A DNA stretch of 64,000 nt from an uncultured Bizionia sp. (GCA_947496215.1 CANMCF010000001.1:1-64000); one strand, 5' to 3'; shown: positions 38,154-48,648, counted from the first letter of the stretch. Notes: generated by a model not told the origin, from the letters alone. Program-made: numbers and translations.

Positions 38154-39011
38154 TTAAAGACCAGTAGGGGCACTGGGTGCGCCACCGTAATGAGATCCTC
38201 CCATATCATGGTTTTCATCAGATAGTTTATTGGTTAGCGAAGCAGGTACAACCACACAATGCAAAGTCCATGTACCATCGATACCATTTTCTGAAGTAAT
38301 GTCTTTATGGTCAGCTCTAAGTCTCCACGTACCTCCATAGGAATATGCCAGGACTGATGTTCCTGCATATCTATCTGGAGTATTTGGATTTACCTGTAGT
38401 AGCGTATCAAAGGAATGTCCCACGATCATAAGGTAATATTCCGAAGAAGGTATTTTCGTGTCAAACTCATAAACCCAATCATCCAATACATTGGCCAAGT
38501 TGTAGGTGACAAAATTGAATACTGGAAAACCAGTTGCTTTTACTTCACCGCTTGGTACGGTACCCAAAAGCGTCAATTGTTCGCCAGCTGCGGCATTTGA
38601 AGAGCCTTCCAGCCATAGCTTTTGTCTTATTCTGACATCTCCATCAACATCCAAATCTCTAGTAGGAATGGTAGTTCCGACGCCTACGTTTCCAGTGTTG
38701 GCATTGTATATGTCATTTCCGCTTATAGTCCAATCGTTGTCTGCAGATCCTCCTCCTCCAAAAGGTTGCCAAGCACTACCATCGTAATAGTAAAAGCCAG
38801 CAGTATTGTTGGTTTGATAGATCAATAAACCAGTAGCAGGAGTAGTTATGGCATTTCTTTCCGTCTGTGTCAACCTAGGTATTAGGATTCCTGAATCCGT
38901 GGATTCGATTTCCAGAGCAGCACTGGCATCTGGATTTGTTGTTCCTATGCCTACTTGAGAAAAAGAATAAAAAGTGCTTGTCATTAAAATGAGGAGTAAT
39001 AAATATTTCAT
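38154..39011 (-). CDS. surface protein with GIGTTNPDASAALEI N-terminal motif
   Basis: signal peptide; QVGIGTTNPDASAALEIESTDSGILIPRLTQTER. Confidence 0.7.
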   Translation of the reverse strand: MKYLLLLILMTSTFYSFSQVGIGTTNPDASAALEIESTDSGILIPRLTQTERNAITTPATGLLIYQTNNTAGFYYYDGSAWQPFGGGGSADNDWTISGNDIYNANTGNVGVGTTIPTRDLDVDGDVRIRQKLWLEGSSNAAAGEQLTLLGTVPSGEVKATGFPVFNFVTYNLANVLDDWVYEFDTKIPSSEYYLMIVGHSFDTLLQVNPNTPDRYAGTSVLAYSYGGTWRLRADHKDITSENGIDGTWTLHCVVVPASLTNKLSDENHDMGGSHYGGAPSAPTGL

Positions 39012-39393
39012 AGTTAAGGTGTTAGTTTTGGTTATGTTTAAATATATGTTCTTCTTGATGAAGTTTATGGAGTAAATGAATATAAAACGATGAAAAGAAG
39101 GTATTTAAGGTGGAATTACGGAAGATTGAATGGTTTTCTATTGAAAACAATTTCTTTTTTGTAATTATCTGTAAATTAGATTATTGCATCCTCATTATTA
39201 TCATGCAATAGTTGTGTTTTAACATATTTGTCCTATATGTAAACAAGGGTATTTGGTTGAAAATGATGCTCAATATTGAATTCAATGGAGCCCATTGTCA
39301 ATATTTTGAAAGTTTAGTTTGTTCACTTGGTAGGAAGGATGTTTTTTGGCACCATATAAGTGAAAGTAGTCTGGGGGTTTTGTGATGCTGAAG

Positions 39394-39921
39394 TTATTTT
39401 TTCATGAATGCATCGAGGTTGTTTAATCCGTAGGCATCGGCAAAATCTCTCTCTCCAATGGTATTGGCTTCGTCAGAATCATAATCCATCAATATTTTCC
39501 ATTTGCCATTTTCCTTTGCAAGGATGACATGAAATTGTCCGTAATATATTCGTTCGTTTTGCTTGCCTTTGTTGGCAATGAGCTTGTATATGCCTCTTTC
39601 ACTTGCAATGGAATCATTGTTTATCCTTTCGAAAAAGCGAAGAGCGATGTCATTTGTATTCTTGTTTTCCTTTGCTTTTTGAAATCGGACCTTGTAGTTG
39701 TCTATGTAGTTTTTGTAATCGGTTATTCTTTTGCCTCCAGAAATACGGATCAACTTCTTAGAATGAATTTCTGCCATCAGACTATAGTCCAATGTTTCGA
39801 ATGCCTGATGGAATTTGCCCCATACCTCGTTGATTTCCTTGAGATCGTTCAGGGTTTGGGAATTACCTTGAGTCGTAAATACAAAAAGGAACAGGAGGAA
39901 GGTTATACATTTGTTGAACAT
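39394..39921 (-). CDS. NTF2-like (DUF4440-type) secreted protein
   Basis: signal peptide; NEVWGKFHQAFETLDYSLMAEIHSKKLIRIS...FHVILAKENGKWKILMDYDSDE. Confidence 0.75.
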   Translation of the reverse strand: MFNKCITFLLFLFVFTTQGNSQTLNDLKEINEVWGKFHQAFETLDYSLMAEIHSKKLIRISGGKRITDYKNYIDNYKVRFQKAKENKNTNDIALRFFERINNDSIASERGIYKLIANKGKQNERIYYGQFHVILAKENGKWKILMDYDSDEANTIGERDFADAYGLNNLDAFMKK

Positions 39922-40395
39922 GACTATAATGTTTTCGAATACATATAAATATAAGGAAATTCGATGAAAGTGACATTAGGTGGATGCGTTTGATCCTTAT
40001 TGTAGAAACTGAAAAGTAGTTCCCAATTTTGTTTTAATGTTTTTGATTGTCTCTATTGACCAAATGGATGGATAGTTGATAATTCCACCAATTCCTTCCT
40101 CACTTCCTTTAATTTTTGAGAATATATTAAACTTTTTATTCCGACTAGCAACCTGGATTGAATTTGAGAAAAACGATTGTCTGATTCTGGAGGTCATTAA
40201 AACTAATTATTCTACTTTTAAACAGTTCGGTTTTTGGGGAAGCTTACAAACTAGTTGCACTTATTTTCCTTATATCTACAATAGTGTAAAATCTATCGTA
40301 TTTCAATATAACATAAAATATATTTATGAGAATAAGAAAACAGTAGAATTATGAATATGATTCAAATAAAAACGAACAGATTCCAATTTCTTTTT

Positions 40396-41364
40396 TCATA
40401 GATGATCGTTGCCATATCTATTCAAGATACTTGTTAGCAAGCAGATATCTATTTTTTTTCCTGTAAGCACCAATACGACATTTTTGCCAGCGTATTTCTT
40501 TGAAGTTAGCAAAGGAGATATGGTTAATGCACAAGCAGGTTCTATGATGGTTTGATGGTGTTTTATTGTGAATGCCAATGCTTTTTTGATATTTTCTTCC
40601 GACACGAGTTCAAAGTGAGCAATCAATCGTTTGCAGATGTCAAAGGTGATGGCGTTGGCTTCTATGCCACCAGCTGTAGCATCTGAAATGGTTGCTGATT
40701 TGCTAGGGGGCACAATGGTTCCCCTTTGAATGGATTGATACATTTCTGCAGCGTTCATCGGTTGGCAACCAACAATCTTCACATTATTACTGTCTGCATG
40801 ATAACTGGCAATTCCAGAGATTAATCCGCCGCCGCCGATAGGTGCCAATACAACATCTGCCTCAGGTAATTGTTCTTGAATTTCATGGGCAATGGTACCT
40901 TGTCCCTTTATTATTTCAACATCGTTGTATGGATGAATTAAAACTCCTTCTATCTCTTTGGCATGTTGGGTGGCTTTGGCTTCTGTTTCCATGCTGTTCT
41001 TGCCATGGAAGATTTTTTCCAAGGGGTACTGTTTCAACGCCTCTATTTTTGCATTGTTTGTTTTTTCTGGCAAGAACAAGATGCCTTTGCATCCATTTTC
41101 TCTTATTGCATGACCAAAGGCTGCAGCATGATTTCCAGTAGATGCTGCAACAAAGGGCTTTTTGAACTCTGTGGCATTGATGGTATTGAACTTGCTCAAT
41201 ACGCCTCTTATCTTAAAAGAGCCGGTTTGTTGCAAATGTTCCATTTTCAAGTACACGTTGGCGCCTGAAATGGCACTTAATTCTGAGGAAAACACCAATG
41301 GGGTCTTATAGATGTCGTCCTTGATTCCCTCATATGCTTGTTCAATGTCGGATTTGGAAATCAT
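40396..41364 (-). CDS. threonine dehydratase-like PLP enzyme
   Basis: YLKMEHLQQTGSFKIRGVLSK, VAASTGNHAAAFGHA, PIGGGGLISGIA. Confidence 0.9.
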   Translation of the reverse strand: MISKSDIEQAYEGIKDDIYKTPLVFSSELSAISGANVYLKMEHLQQTGSFKIRGVLSKFNTINATEFKKPFVAASTGNHAAAFGHAIRENGCKGILFLPEKTNNAKIEALKQYPLEKIFHGKNSMETEAKATQHAKEIEGVLIHPYNDVEIIKGQGTIAHEIQEQLPEADVVLAPIGGGGLISGIASYHADSNNVKIVGCQPMNAAEMYQSIQRGTIVPPSKSATISDATAGGIEANAITFDICKRLIAHFELVSEENIKKALAFTIKHHQTIIEPACALTISPLLTSKKYAGKNVVLVLTGKKIDICLLTSILNRYGNDHL

Positions 41365-42836
41365 TGCTTGGAATATGGGAAATATTGATCTATTGATTCA
41401 ATGGAGGCTTTGATTAGCTTTACGACATTTATGTAAAATTCCGGATTAGTCGCTTCTGTATCATCTGTTGCTTTATGATAACCAGGGTGATCTTCTTCAC
41501 TGAATGTTATGTTGGGGATGTCCTTTTCGAAAAAAGGGGCATTGTCCGATGAATGCATCCAATAGTCTTTTGTCTTGTCATCTGGGTCGTCATGACCATA
41601 GGACACCACCAGTGAACTTTTGTTGGCTACTGCTTCGATGGCAGGCTTGAACTGTGGATATTGAAATGTCCCAACTACATATATTTCATTTTTTGGATTA
41701 CGGCTAATCATATCAAAATTGATGTTCAACACGATGTTTTCCAATGGAATGTATGGTTTGGCTACAAAGTCCTTGGAACCATGTAGTCCCAATTCTTCAG
41801 CATCGAAGGCTGCGAAGACAATGGAATGTTCAGGTTGGTTTTTGGAAAAGTAATTGGCCATATGCAACAATGCCGAGGTCCCTGAAGCGTTATCGTCTGC
41901 TCCATTGTAAATGGTGTCGTTTACAATACCCAGGTGATCGTAGTGAGCACCGATGACAATATACCTTTCTGCATATGTTTTCCCTTTGATGTATCCAACG
42001 ATGTTGGTTCCTTGTCTTTCTTTCTTGGTTTTTTCATCCATAAAGGTAAATGGTACATCATAATCATTGTCGAATTGCAACAAACCAGCGTTTTCAAAAT
42101 GGGTTTTGATTAATTCTTGGGCTTCATCGTTATTACCGGTTCCTCTCCCTTTGAATGCATCGGAAGCCAATTTTTCTTGAACATCCAAAAGTGAATCATA
42201 TAAATCGGTAGCTACATTGTATTGTTCCATCTCTTTGCTGGTCATCCAATGTATGTCATCCGCAGGAGCTGCTTCCAATGTGTACCAGTAAAAATCTAGA
42301 GGAATGTTCATTTTGGCATAGTAATTCAGGTATTTCTCGTGTTCTTTATGGTCTTTCGGATAATCCAAGGCCACACTGTCCATTCCTGCCCATGAATGGA
42401 CTCCTAGTTTTCCAGTGGAATGCACGGCTCTTTCCTTTCCAGCCAAGAACATGTCGGTTCCACCTGAGGCCACCATTCCGTTTTCTGGAATGTAGGTATT
42501 GATGTTGTGTTTTCTGATTTCCAATGAAGCAACAAGGTTGATTTCATCATCTATGGAACCAGGCACATCTTCCATTACCAAGGTGGTGATGGATGGGTTT
42601 TCTGACAGCGCTTGTTTGATGTCTTTTAATGTGTTGGAATAAATGACCCCTTTCATATAGATCGTATCCTTTTCCTGCTGATTTTCCTTATAATGGAATT
42701 CAGCGACCTGACCACCTTCCAACTTCATTAAAATTCTTTGCCCCAAAGCACTTGAGTATAAGACTTCTGGAAAGAAGAATACGATTGCAACAAGTAGGAG
42801 TATGATCATTCCGATAATAATACCTGCTTTTTTCAT
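41361..42836 (-). CDS. membrane-anchored ClpP/COG3904-like domain fused to M28 peptidase
   Basis: N-terminal TM, PGSIDDEINLVASLEIRKHNINTYIPENGMVASGGTDMFLAGKERAVHSTGKLGVHSW; C-terminal GAHYDHLG, NGADDNASGTSALLHMA, FDAEELGLHGS. Confidence 0.85.
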   Translation of the reverse strand: MKKAGIIIGMIILLLVAIVFFFPEVLYSSALGQRILMKLEGGQVAEFHYKENQQEKDTIYMKGVIYSNTLKDIKQALSENPSITTLVMEDVPGSIDDEINLVASLEIRKHNINTYIPENGMVASGGTDMFLAGKERAVHSTGKLGVHSWAGMDSVALDYPKDHKEHEKYLNYYAKMNIPLDFYWYTLEAAPADDIHWMTSKEMEQYNVATDLYDSLLDVQEKLASDAFKGRGTGNNDEAQELIKTHFENAGLLQFDNDYDVPFTFMDEKTKKERQGTNIVGYIKGKTYAERYIVIGAHYDHLGIVNDTIYNGADDNASGTSALLHMANYFSKNQPEHSIVFAAFDAEELGLHGSKDFVAKPYIPLENIVLNINFDMISRNPKNEIYVVGTFQYPQFKPAIEAVANKSSLVVSYGHDDPDDKTKDYWMHSSDNAPFFEKDIPNITFSEEDHPGYHKATDDTEATNPEFYINVVKLIKASIESIDQYFPYSKQ

Positions 42837-42866
42837 AAATAGAATTTGTTAATGATTTAAAATAGA

Positions 42867-42925
42867 AAACCCTCCATACACCAAAAATCAATTTTTATTG
42901 ATTTTTTAAGGTATACGGAGGGTTT
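42867..42925 (-). terminator. terminator-like hairpin within the M28 gene leader
   Basis: AAACCCUCCGUAUACC / GGUGUAUGGAGGGUUU pairing (two G-U wobbles), weaker T-rich tail. Confidence 0.7.
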
Positions 42926-43006
42926 CCGTAAGAAACTCATTTACTTTCCCAATTTCTTCCTTAAAGCTGGAAAATAAATGTGCAACAAACTTGTTGCTAG
43001 GTTTCT
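42914..43006 (-). ncRNA. candidate riboswitch/attenuator leader, copy 2 (aptamer-like 42931-43006 plus anti-terminator hairpin 42914-42930)
   Basis: P1 AGAAAC/GUUUCU, P2 GCAACA/UGUUGC, P3 CAUUUAUUUUCC/GGAAAGUAAAUG; same 76-nt P1-to-P1 length as copy 1. Confidence 0.75.
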
Positions 43007-43160
43007 AGTGTTGCTAATTTAAGAAAAATAAGTTAATATAATTGCTTTATGATTAATGAACTTGCTTTGGGAAATATTTCAAAAGACATTTTGCTTTCAA
43101 TGAACTGTTCCAATTCTTCATTGTCTTATGCGATTCATTCCAAATCAAAGTCAATGCATT

Positions 43161-43652
43161 TTACGCCTTGTTGGATAGCACTTTTTTGTATTCTTCAATG
43201 ATTTCGGCATTGGAACGATACCATCCCAATCGCATGGAGTCAAATTCATCTTTTCCTTCATGTCTGTATACATCAATCGCCTTCAAGGCTTCATTAATTG
43301 AATCCTCCACAAGTGTTGCGCCGGAAGGGACTTTTGGATTGTCAATCCCGTCAAAGGAGATTAAGGGGCCAATGATTCTTTCTCCATCATGCCACGCTTT
43401 GGATATTTGGACTCCTGTCCCTCCAAAATAATCAGTTTCAATATATGCACACTTTCCATTGAACGATAACTCCTTTAAAGTCTTTCTTGTCTTCTTGGTC
43501 AACTCCTCATAAGGTCCCAGTGTTGATTCTGAGTAGTTTGTTCCATGTTTGTTGTTAAATGGGATTAAATGATAATTACCAGCCAAAATCACATTTGGTA
43601 GTTCTCCATCGTATTCAAAGCTTGTTATTATTCCATTTATCGTATGCGCCAT
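43161..43652 (-). CDS. hypothetical protein
   Basis: ORF 163 aa, coherent composition, no recognised motif. Confidence 0.6.
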   Translation of the reverse strand: MAHTINGIITSFEYDGELPNVILAGNYHLIPFNNKHGTNYSESTLGPYEELTKKTRKTLKELSFNGKCAYIETDYFGGTGVQISKAWHDGERIIGPLISFDGIDNPKVPSGATLVEDSINEALKAIDVYRHEGKDEFDSMRLGWYRSNAEIIEEYKKVLSNKA

Positions 43653-43825
43653 TTCAATTTAATCTTGCGGTTTATGTATGAAGTATGATACACTTTAGGG
43701 ATTATGCGTTTTTAGTCGTTCTCTCTGTTGCCAGTTTGTTGAATGCCGTTTGTCCTATCGGTATTGTAATAAATGCAAAAATCAATTTCACGGATCTCAT
43801 TTTTCTTATTTCAAGATCTTGATCA

Positions 43826-46081
43826 TTATTCGGATTCATGAATTACGATGGCTATTTGTGCCTTTATGTTCTTGGCGGGTATGTCAATTGTATTGATTTT
43901 TTTTTCATCGTCATATCTGGATTTCACCTTTTTGCCATCAATAGTGGCAAAAGAGGCCTTTTTGCTGGCAGCCAACTCTATCGTGTAAGATCGTTTCTTA
44001 ACCTGTCCATCATAAGTCCCTTGGGTTGGATGCACGGTAATGCTATGCTTGTTTTTCTCTCGGGTATAACTCAATGTGGTAAGCGCCTTTTCGTCCTTTT
44101 CATAATCAAGGCTCATACCATCGTCTTCATACAAATCAAAAGAGGATGTCTGCCCATCCACACCAGGAAAGCATCTTATGATGAGTTCATTTAATTTCGT
44201 ACTGGACATCCGCTCCGTGTAGGGCTGCATGGGTATTGGCATCCCCCCCTTTGCAAATAGAGGAAACTCATAGATGTTGGAGGAGACGGTAACGGTCTTG
44301 TTACCTTTGTATTTGGTATTGTCGAAGAAGTCGTACCAAACACCTTCAGGTAACCATATGCTTTTCTCTACTACTTTGTCTTCCCCTGTTCCAGGTTCGG
44401 CAATGGGAGCAGCCAAAAAAGCATCTCCCCAGAAATACTGACCTTCCTGTTTATACGCTTCTTCGTCATTTGGGTACTCCAAATACATCCCTCTCAATAT
44501 GGGAAGGGTTTCCTTGTGGGCTTGCCATACAGTCGAGTATATGTATGGCATCAGTTGGGAGCGCATATGGTATGTTATTCGCATGCTCTTTTCTGCAACT
44601 TCTCCCCATAGCCAAGGTCTTCTATCTAGATTGGCATCATAAACGGAATGTATTCGCAAGGAAGTGTTCGTTAACCCGAATTGAGTCCAACGGGTATAGA
44701 GTTCCCAAGCCTTTTCCTTGGGTTCTCCAAAGAAGCCTCCAATGTCGTGTGCCCAAAAGAAACAGGCAGAGTTGCCACTGGTAACAGTAAAGGGAATCTG
44801 ATATTCGAGAGATTCCCACGTGCCGTCATAATCCCCGGAAAATTGTATTGGATAGCGATGACTTCCAAATCCTGACCATCTGCTATAATTCATCCCCCTT
44901 TTGTTGTTTTTTTGGGAATGAAGGAAATACAAATGATTCAACCATTCCAAATGCGTCAATCCATATACTCCTCTTACGTATGGGTAAAGGTAGTCCTGTT
45001 GCCAATCCAGCCACCAAAAGTCAACACCGATGTCCTCGTTTGGTTCCAAGGCGTATTTGAAAAAGGAATTCATGTATGTGGGGTCTCCAGCATCAAAAAG
45101 TGGGGTTGGTTCATTGATTGTTTTTCCCAAGCTGTGCATGAAATCCTGATAAGTGGATTCGTGATTGCGAATGCCATCGTGTGGATGATCGTTGAGGGCG
45201 ACATACACGTCTTCGTCTTTGAATTCCTTGATTAGTTTATCTGGATTTGGAATTAGGTCTTTGTTCCAAGAGTATCCGGTCCAACCTCTGTTTCCGGCAT
45301 GCCCCGTACCTTCTTTGGCATCTTTTTGAGTATGCCATCCCATATCGAAGACCATGATGTCCAGAGGGAAATCATGCGCCTTGTATTCCTTTAGGATTTG
45401 ACGATACTCATCGGCAGAATAATCCCACCATCTACAATACCAAGCTCCAAGGGCATATTTTCGAGGTAAGGGAACCTTGCCACTTATGGCGGTCAAGGAC
45501 TTCAAGGCGGCTTTGTAATCCTTGTCGTAGGCAAAGAAGTACCTATCCATGACACTTTCCTTTGGACGATTCTCTATCCAGCCATTTTTTAGAATGGGTT
45601 TGTAGTCGTCTTTTAGGATGAACCAGCCATTATGACTCAATATTCCGTTATCTACTTCTATACGGCCATTTTTTCCATCTAATGTTTGGATGGTACCTCC
45701 TAGATTCTTTTCTCTATCGTTCTTTTGATATATCATAAACCTTTTCTCCTTTTCTCCTTGCTTGTAAAAGATCCTGAAGTTGGTTTGCCCAAAGGGGAAT
45801 CCATCGTTGAAATATTCTATTCTCATACGAGAGGTGGAGATATGCGTCCAGCCCTCATCATTGGTTGTGACTTCGAATTCATCGCAACGAGAATTTCGGT
45901 TTGCCGCAAAGAGGGTAGGAGCATCTATGAATTTGCGACCCAAGGCATATTCAAGACGAACCAGTTCGGGTGTAATGATGGTAAATCTAGCATTCCCCAG
46001 AACAATTGGATTCTCTTGACTGAAGGAATCACTACCAATTAGAAAAGACAATGCGAATAGTAAAAGGATGTTCTTTTTCAT
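43826..46081 (-). CDS. glycoside hydrolase family 31
   Basis: PRKYALGAWYCRWWDYS, PLDIMVFDMGWH, DIGVDFWWLDWQQD, WAHDIGGFFG. Confidence 0.9.
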   Translation of the reverse strand: MKKNILLLFALSFLIGSDSFSQENPIVLGNARFTIITPELVRLEYALGRKFIDAPTLFAANRNSRCDEFEVTTNDEGWTHISTSRMRIEYFNDGFPFGQTNFRIFYKQGEKEKRFMIYQKNDREKNLGGTIQTLDGKNGRIEVDNGILSHNGWFILKDDYKPILKNGWIENRPKESVMDRYFFAYDKDYKAALKSLTAISGKVPLPRKYALGAWYCRWWDYSADEYRQILKEYKAHDFPLDIMVFDMGWHTQKDAKEGTGHAGNRGWTGYSWNKDLIPNPDKLIKEFKDEDVYVALNDHPHDGIRNHESTYQDFMHSLGKTINEPTPLFDAGDPTYMNSFFKYALEPNEDIGVDFWWLDWQQDYLYPYVRGVYGLTHLEWLNHLYFLHSQKNNKRGMNYSRWSGFGSHRYPIQFSGDYDGTWESLEYQIPFTVTSGNSACFFWAHDIGGFFGEPKEKAWELYTRWTQFGLTNTSLRIHSVYDANLDRRPWLWGEVAEKSMRITYHMRSQLMPYIYSTVWQAHKETLPILRGMYLEYPNDEEAYKQEGQYFWGDAFLAAPIAEPGTGEDKVVEKSIWLPEGVWYDFFDNTKYKGNKTVTVSSNIYEFPLFAKGGMPIPMQPYTERMSSTKLNELIIRCFPGVDGQTSSFDLYEDDGMSLDYEKDEKALTTLSYTREKNKHSITVHPTQGTYDGQVKKRSYTIELAASKKASFATIDGKKVKSRYDDEKKINTIDIPAKNIKAQIAIVIHESE

Positions 46082-46146
46082 CTTGATTTATTTTAATGAA
46101 TTACTTATGGTATGGATAAATTATATAGCCCTATGTTACTTTTCAT

Positions 46147-48648
46147 TCAATCTATGCGAATCTCTTTAATTGTTTGTCTGATGTCCTTTGAGGAGCTTCC
46201 TATCAAAAAGTTATACTCCCCCTTGTCGATTTGCCAATCATGTAGATTGGTGTCATAGTATTGAAAGGCATCCTTTTTTAATGTGAAGGTAACCTCTTTA
46301 GTTTCGTTGGGCTCTAAAAAGATCTTGTTGAATGACTTCAATTCTTTTTCAGGTCTGTCTACACTTGTACTTACCGGTTTTACATAAAGTTGAATCACTT
46401 CGGAACCGGATACTTGTCCTGTATTGGTTAACTCCAAAGATACTTCAAATGTGTGTTCATCCAATTTTTTCAAGCGTGGAGCATTATAACGAAAGTTAGT
46501 ATACGAAAGGCCATGGCCAAATGGAAAACGTGCTTCTAGTTTGTGCTTGTCCAAGTATCTGTATCCAACATAGATGCCTTCAGAATAGATAGATTGCAAG
46601 TTTTTGTCTTTATAATCCGAAAAGCCAGGAGAATCATCCTGTGATTTATAGAATGAAGCTGGTAGCTTCCCTGATGGATTGTGATTGCCCAAAAGAATGT
46701 CGGCTATTGCATTTCCTCCTTCTTGACCTCCAAACCATGCCTGTACTATTGCAGGGACATCATCCGCCCATGCTTCCATAATTGGGGGTGTACCCGAAAT
46801 GACGACGACTATTGTATTGGGATTGGCTTCCCTGACCTTTTCTATCAGTTGGTCTTGATTTTTTAAAACGAGAAATTCCCGATCTCGGCCTTCTCCTTCG
46901 AAATGATCGGAAAGCCCAACGCAAACTATCGCCAAATCTGAAGTTTTTGCCAAGTCTACTGCTTCTTGGATTAAATCGGTATTGGGAATAACCCAACCTA
47001 GTTTTATTTCTGAAACGTGACCGTTGTTGTAATACTCCAATTGAATATCATATGTTTCCCCTGCTTCAAGTGTGATTTTGACTTCTTCAACGTTACTTCC
47101 TTTCTTATCCTTCCATTTGTCAATAAGCAACTTGCCATCAATCTTTAATCGCACGCCATCATTGTGCATGACGTTAAATGTATATTCTCCGGACTTTGGA
47201 GCCTTTAACTTTCCTTTCCAACGAACGGAAAAATAATTTTCGTCGTCAGCTCCATGAAAATCCCAACTTGGAGCATCATAGTACCAAAGAAAGTTAACAT
47301 CTTTGTCATTACGGATGAAGTGAGCTTCTCCTTCACAATTGATGTTTCCAAAATAGTAAGCTTGCAGTCCTTTTATGCCATCTACTTCTTCGAAGTAGGT
47401 GTTTTCAATAATTTGAATATCATTGGTAATGGTGGTTCCCAATGCATAATTGATTTCAACGTCCTCACTTACTTTGCTTCTTAACCCTTCCAATGGAGAA
47501 ATGGCGTAAAATGGTGTTACCTTCGAAGACCCACCGCCTCCAACGCGGGCAAAGGAGGCATTGGGACCAATCATTGCAATCTTTTTGACGTGCTCTGTAT
47601 CTATAGGCAAGGCATTGTTTTGATTTTTTAGAAGAACAATACCATTGACTGCTGCATCATAGGCAATTTTTTTATGGGCATTGCTTTTTAAGACTTTTGT
47701 TGAAGTAGGTTCTTGTTTGGAGAACATATTCGCTTCAAAACGTACACGTAGCAACCTCCTTACTTTATCATCTATGATGTCTTCTGTTATTTCTTTGTTC
47801 TTCAAGGCAATTTTAATGAGAGAGTCATTGTAGTGATCCCCAAACGGCATTTCCAAATCCAATCCTGCATTTGCACTTTTGGCGGTACTGTGCGCTGCTC
47901 CCCAATCTGAAACGACAAATCCAGTAAAGCCCCATTTTTTCTTCAAGACTGTGTTGAGCAGGTAGTCGTTTTCTGCCGTCCAATGATCATTGACCTTATT
48001 GTATGATGTCATGACGGTCCATACGTTGGCTTCCTCGACGGAGGCTTTGAAGGCTGGTAGGTAGATCTCATGCATGGCACGTTCATCTACAATGGCATTT
48101 AGACTACTTCTTTTCCATTCTTGGTTGTTACAAGCGAAATGCTTTACACAAGCCAAGACATTTTCACTCTGTACGCCTTTTATGTATGGTATGGCTGTTT
48201 TACCAGCCAAGTATGGATCCTCTCCAAAGCTTTCAAAATTCCGTCCACCAATGGGAAAACGGTGAATGTTTACACACGGGCCAAGAAAAAAATTTCGCCC
48301 TCTGGCCTTTGCTTCCTTACCAATGAGTTGACCAACTTGATATAGGATATCCTTGTCCCATGTAGATGCCAACGAAACGGAAGCAGGTAGGGCAGTTGCT
48401 TCAGACCATCTTATGCCTACTGGTCCATCTGTCATCCGGAGAGTAGGGATATTCAAACGATCATTGTATTTGGTGTCGAAACCAACACCTGCGAGTTGTT
48501 CGATCTTTTCCTCGAGAGTCATCAAACCCAATAAGGAATCTACTTTGAATTCTGTATTGTCCTTTGAATCGTCAGATGCTTTCTTGGGAGTGCTCTCACA
48601 AGATATGAATGCCAATATGAGAAGTAGGTATTGAGGGATTTTTTTCAT
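46147..48648 (-). CDS. glycoside hydrolase family 3 beta-glucosidase-like with PA14 insertion
   Basis: VLACVKHFACNNQE, GFVVSDWGAAHST; PA14-like SVRWKGKLKAPKSGEYTFNVMHNDGVRLKIDGKLLID; lipobox FISC. Confidence 0.9.
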   Translation of the reverse strand: MKKIPQYLLLILAFISCESTPKKASDDSKDNTEFKVDSLLGLMTLEEKIEQLAGVGFDTKYNDRLNIPTLRMTDGPVGIRWSEATALPASVSLASTWDKDILYQVGQLIGKEAKARGRNFFLGPCVNIHRFPIGGRNFESFGEDPYLAGKTAIPYIKGVQSENVLACVKHFACNNQEWKRSSLNAIVDERAMHEIYLPAFKASVEEANVWTVMTSYNKVNDHWTAENDYLLNTVLKKKWGFTGFVVSDWGAAHSTAKSANAGLDLEMPFGDHYNDSLIKIALKNKEITEDIIDDKVRRLLRVRFEANMFSKQEPTSTKVLKSNAHKKIAYDAAVNGIVLLKNQNNALPIDTEHVKKIAMIGPNASFARVGGGGSSKVTPFYAISPLEGLRSKVSEDVEINYALGTTITNDIQIIENTYFEEVDGIKGLQAYYFGNINCEGEAHFIRNDKDVNFLWYYDAPSWDFHGADDENYFSVRWKGKLKAPKSGEYTFNVMHNDGVRLKIDGKLLIDKWKDKKGSNVEEVKITLEAGETYDIQLEYYNNGHVSEIKLGWVIPNTDLIQEAVDLAKTSDLAIVCVGLSDHFEGEGRDREFLVLKNQDQLIEKVREANPNTIVVVISGTPPIMEAWADDVPAIVQAWFGGQEGGNAIADILLGNHNPSGKLPASFYKSQDDSPGFSDYKDKNLQSIYSEGIYVGYRYLDKHKLEARFPFGHGLSYTNFRYNAPRLKKLDEHTFEVSLELTNTGQVSGSEVIQLYVKPVSTSVDRPEKELKSFNKIFLEPNETKEVTFTLKKDAFQYYDTNLHDWQIDKGEYNFLIGSSSKDIRQTIKEIRID

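Noticed and set aside
39997-40354. Small ORFs 39997..40197 (-) and 40076..40354 (+)
   Set aside because: Overlapping, low-complexity AT-rich, no motif; possible gene decay but not supportable.
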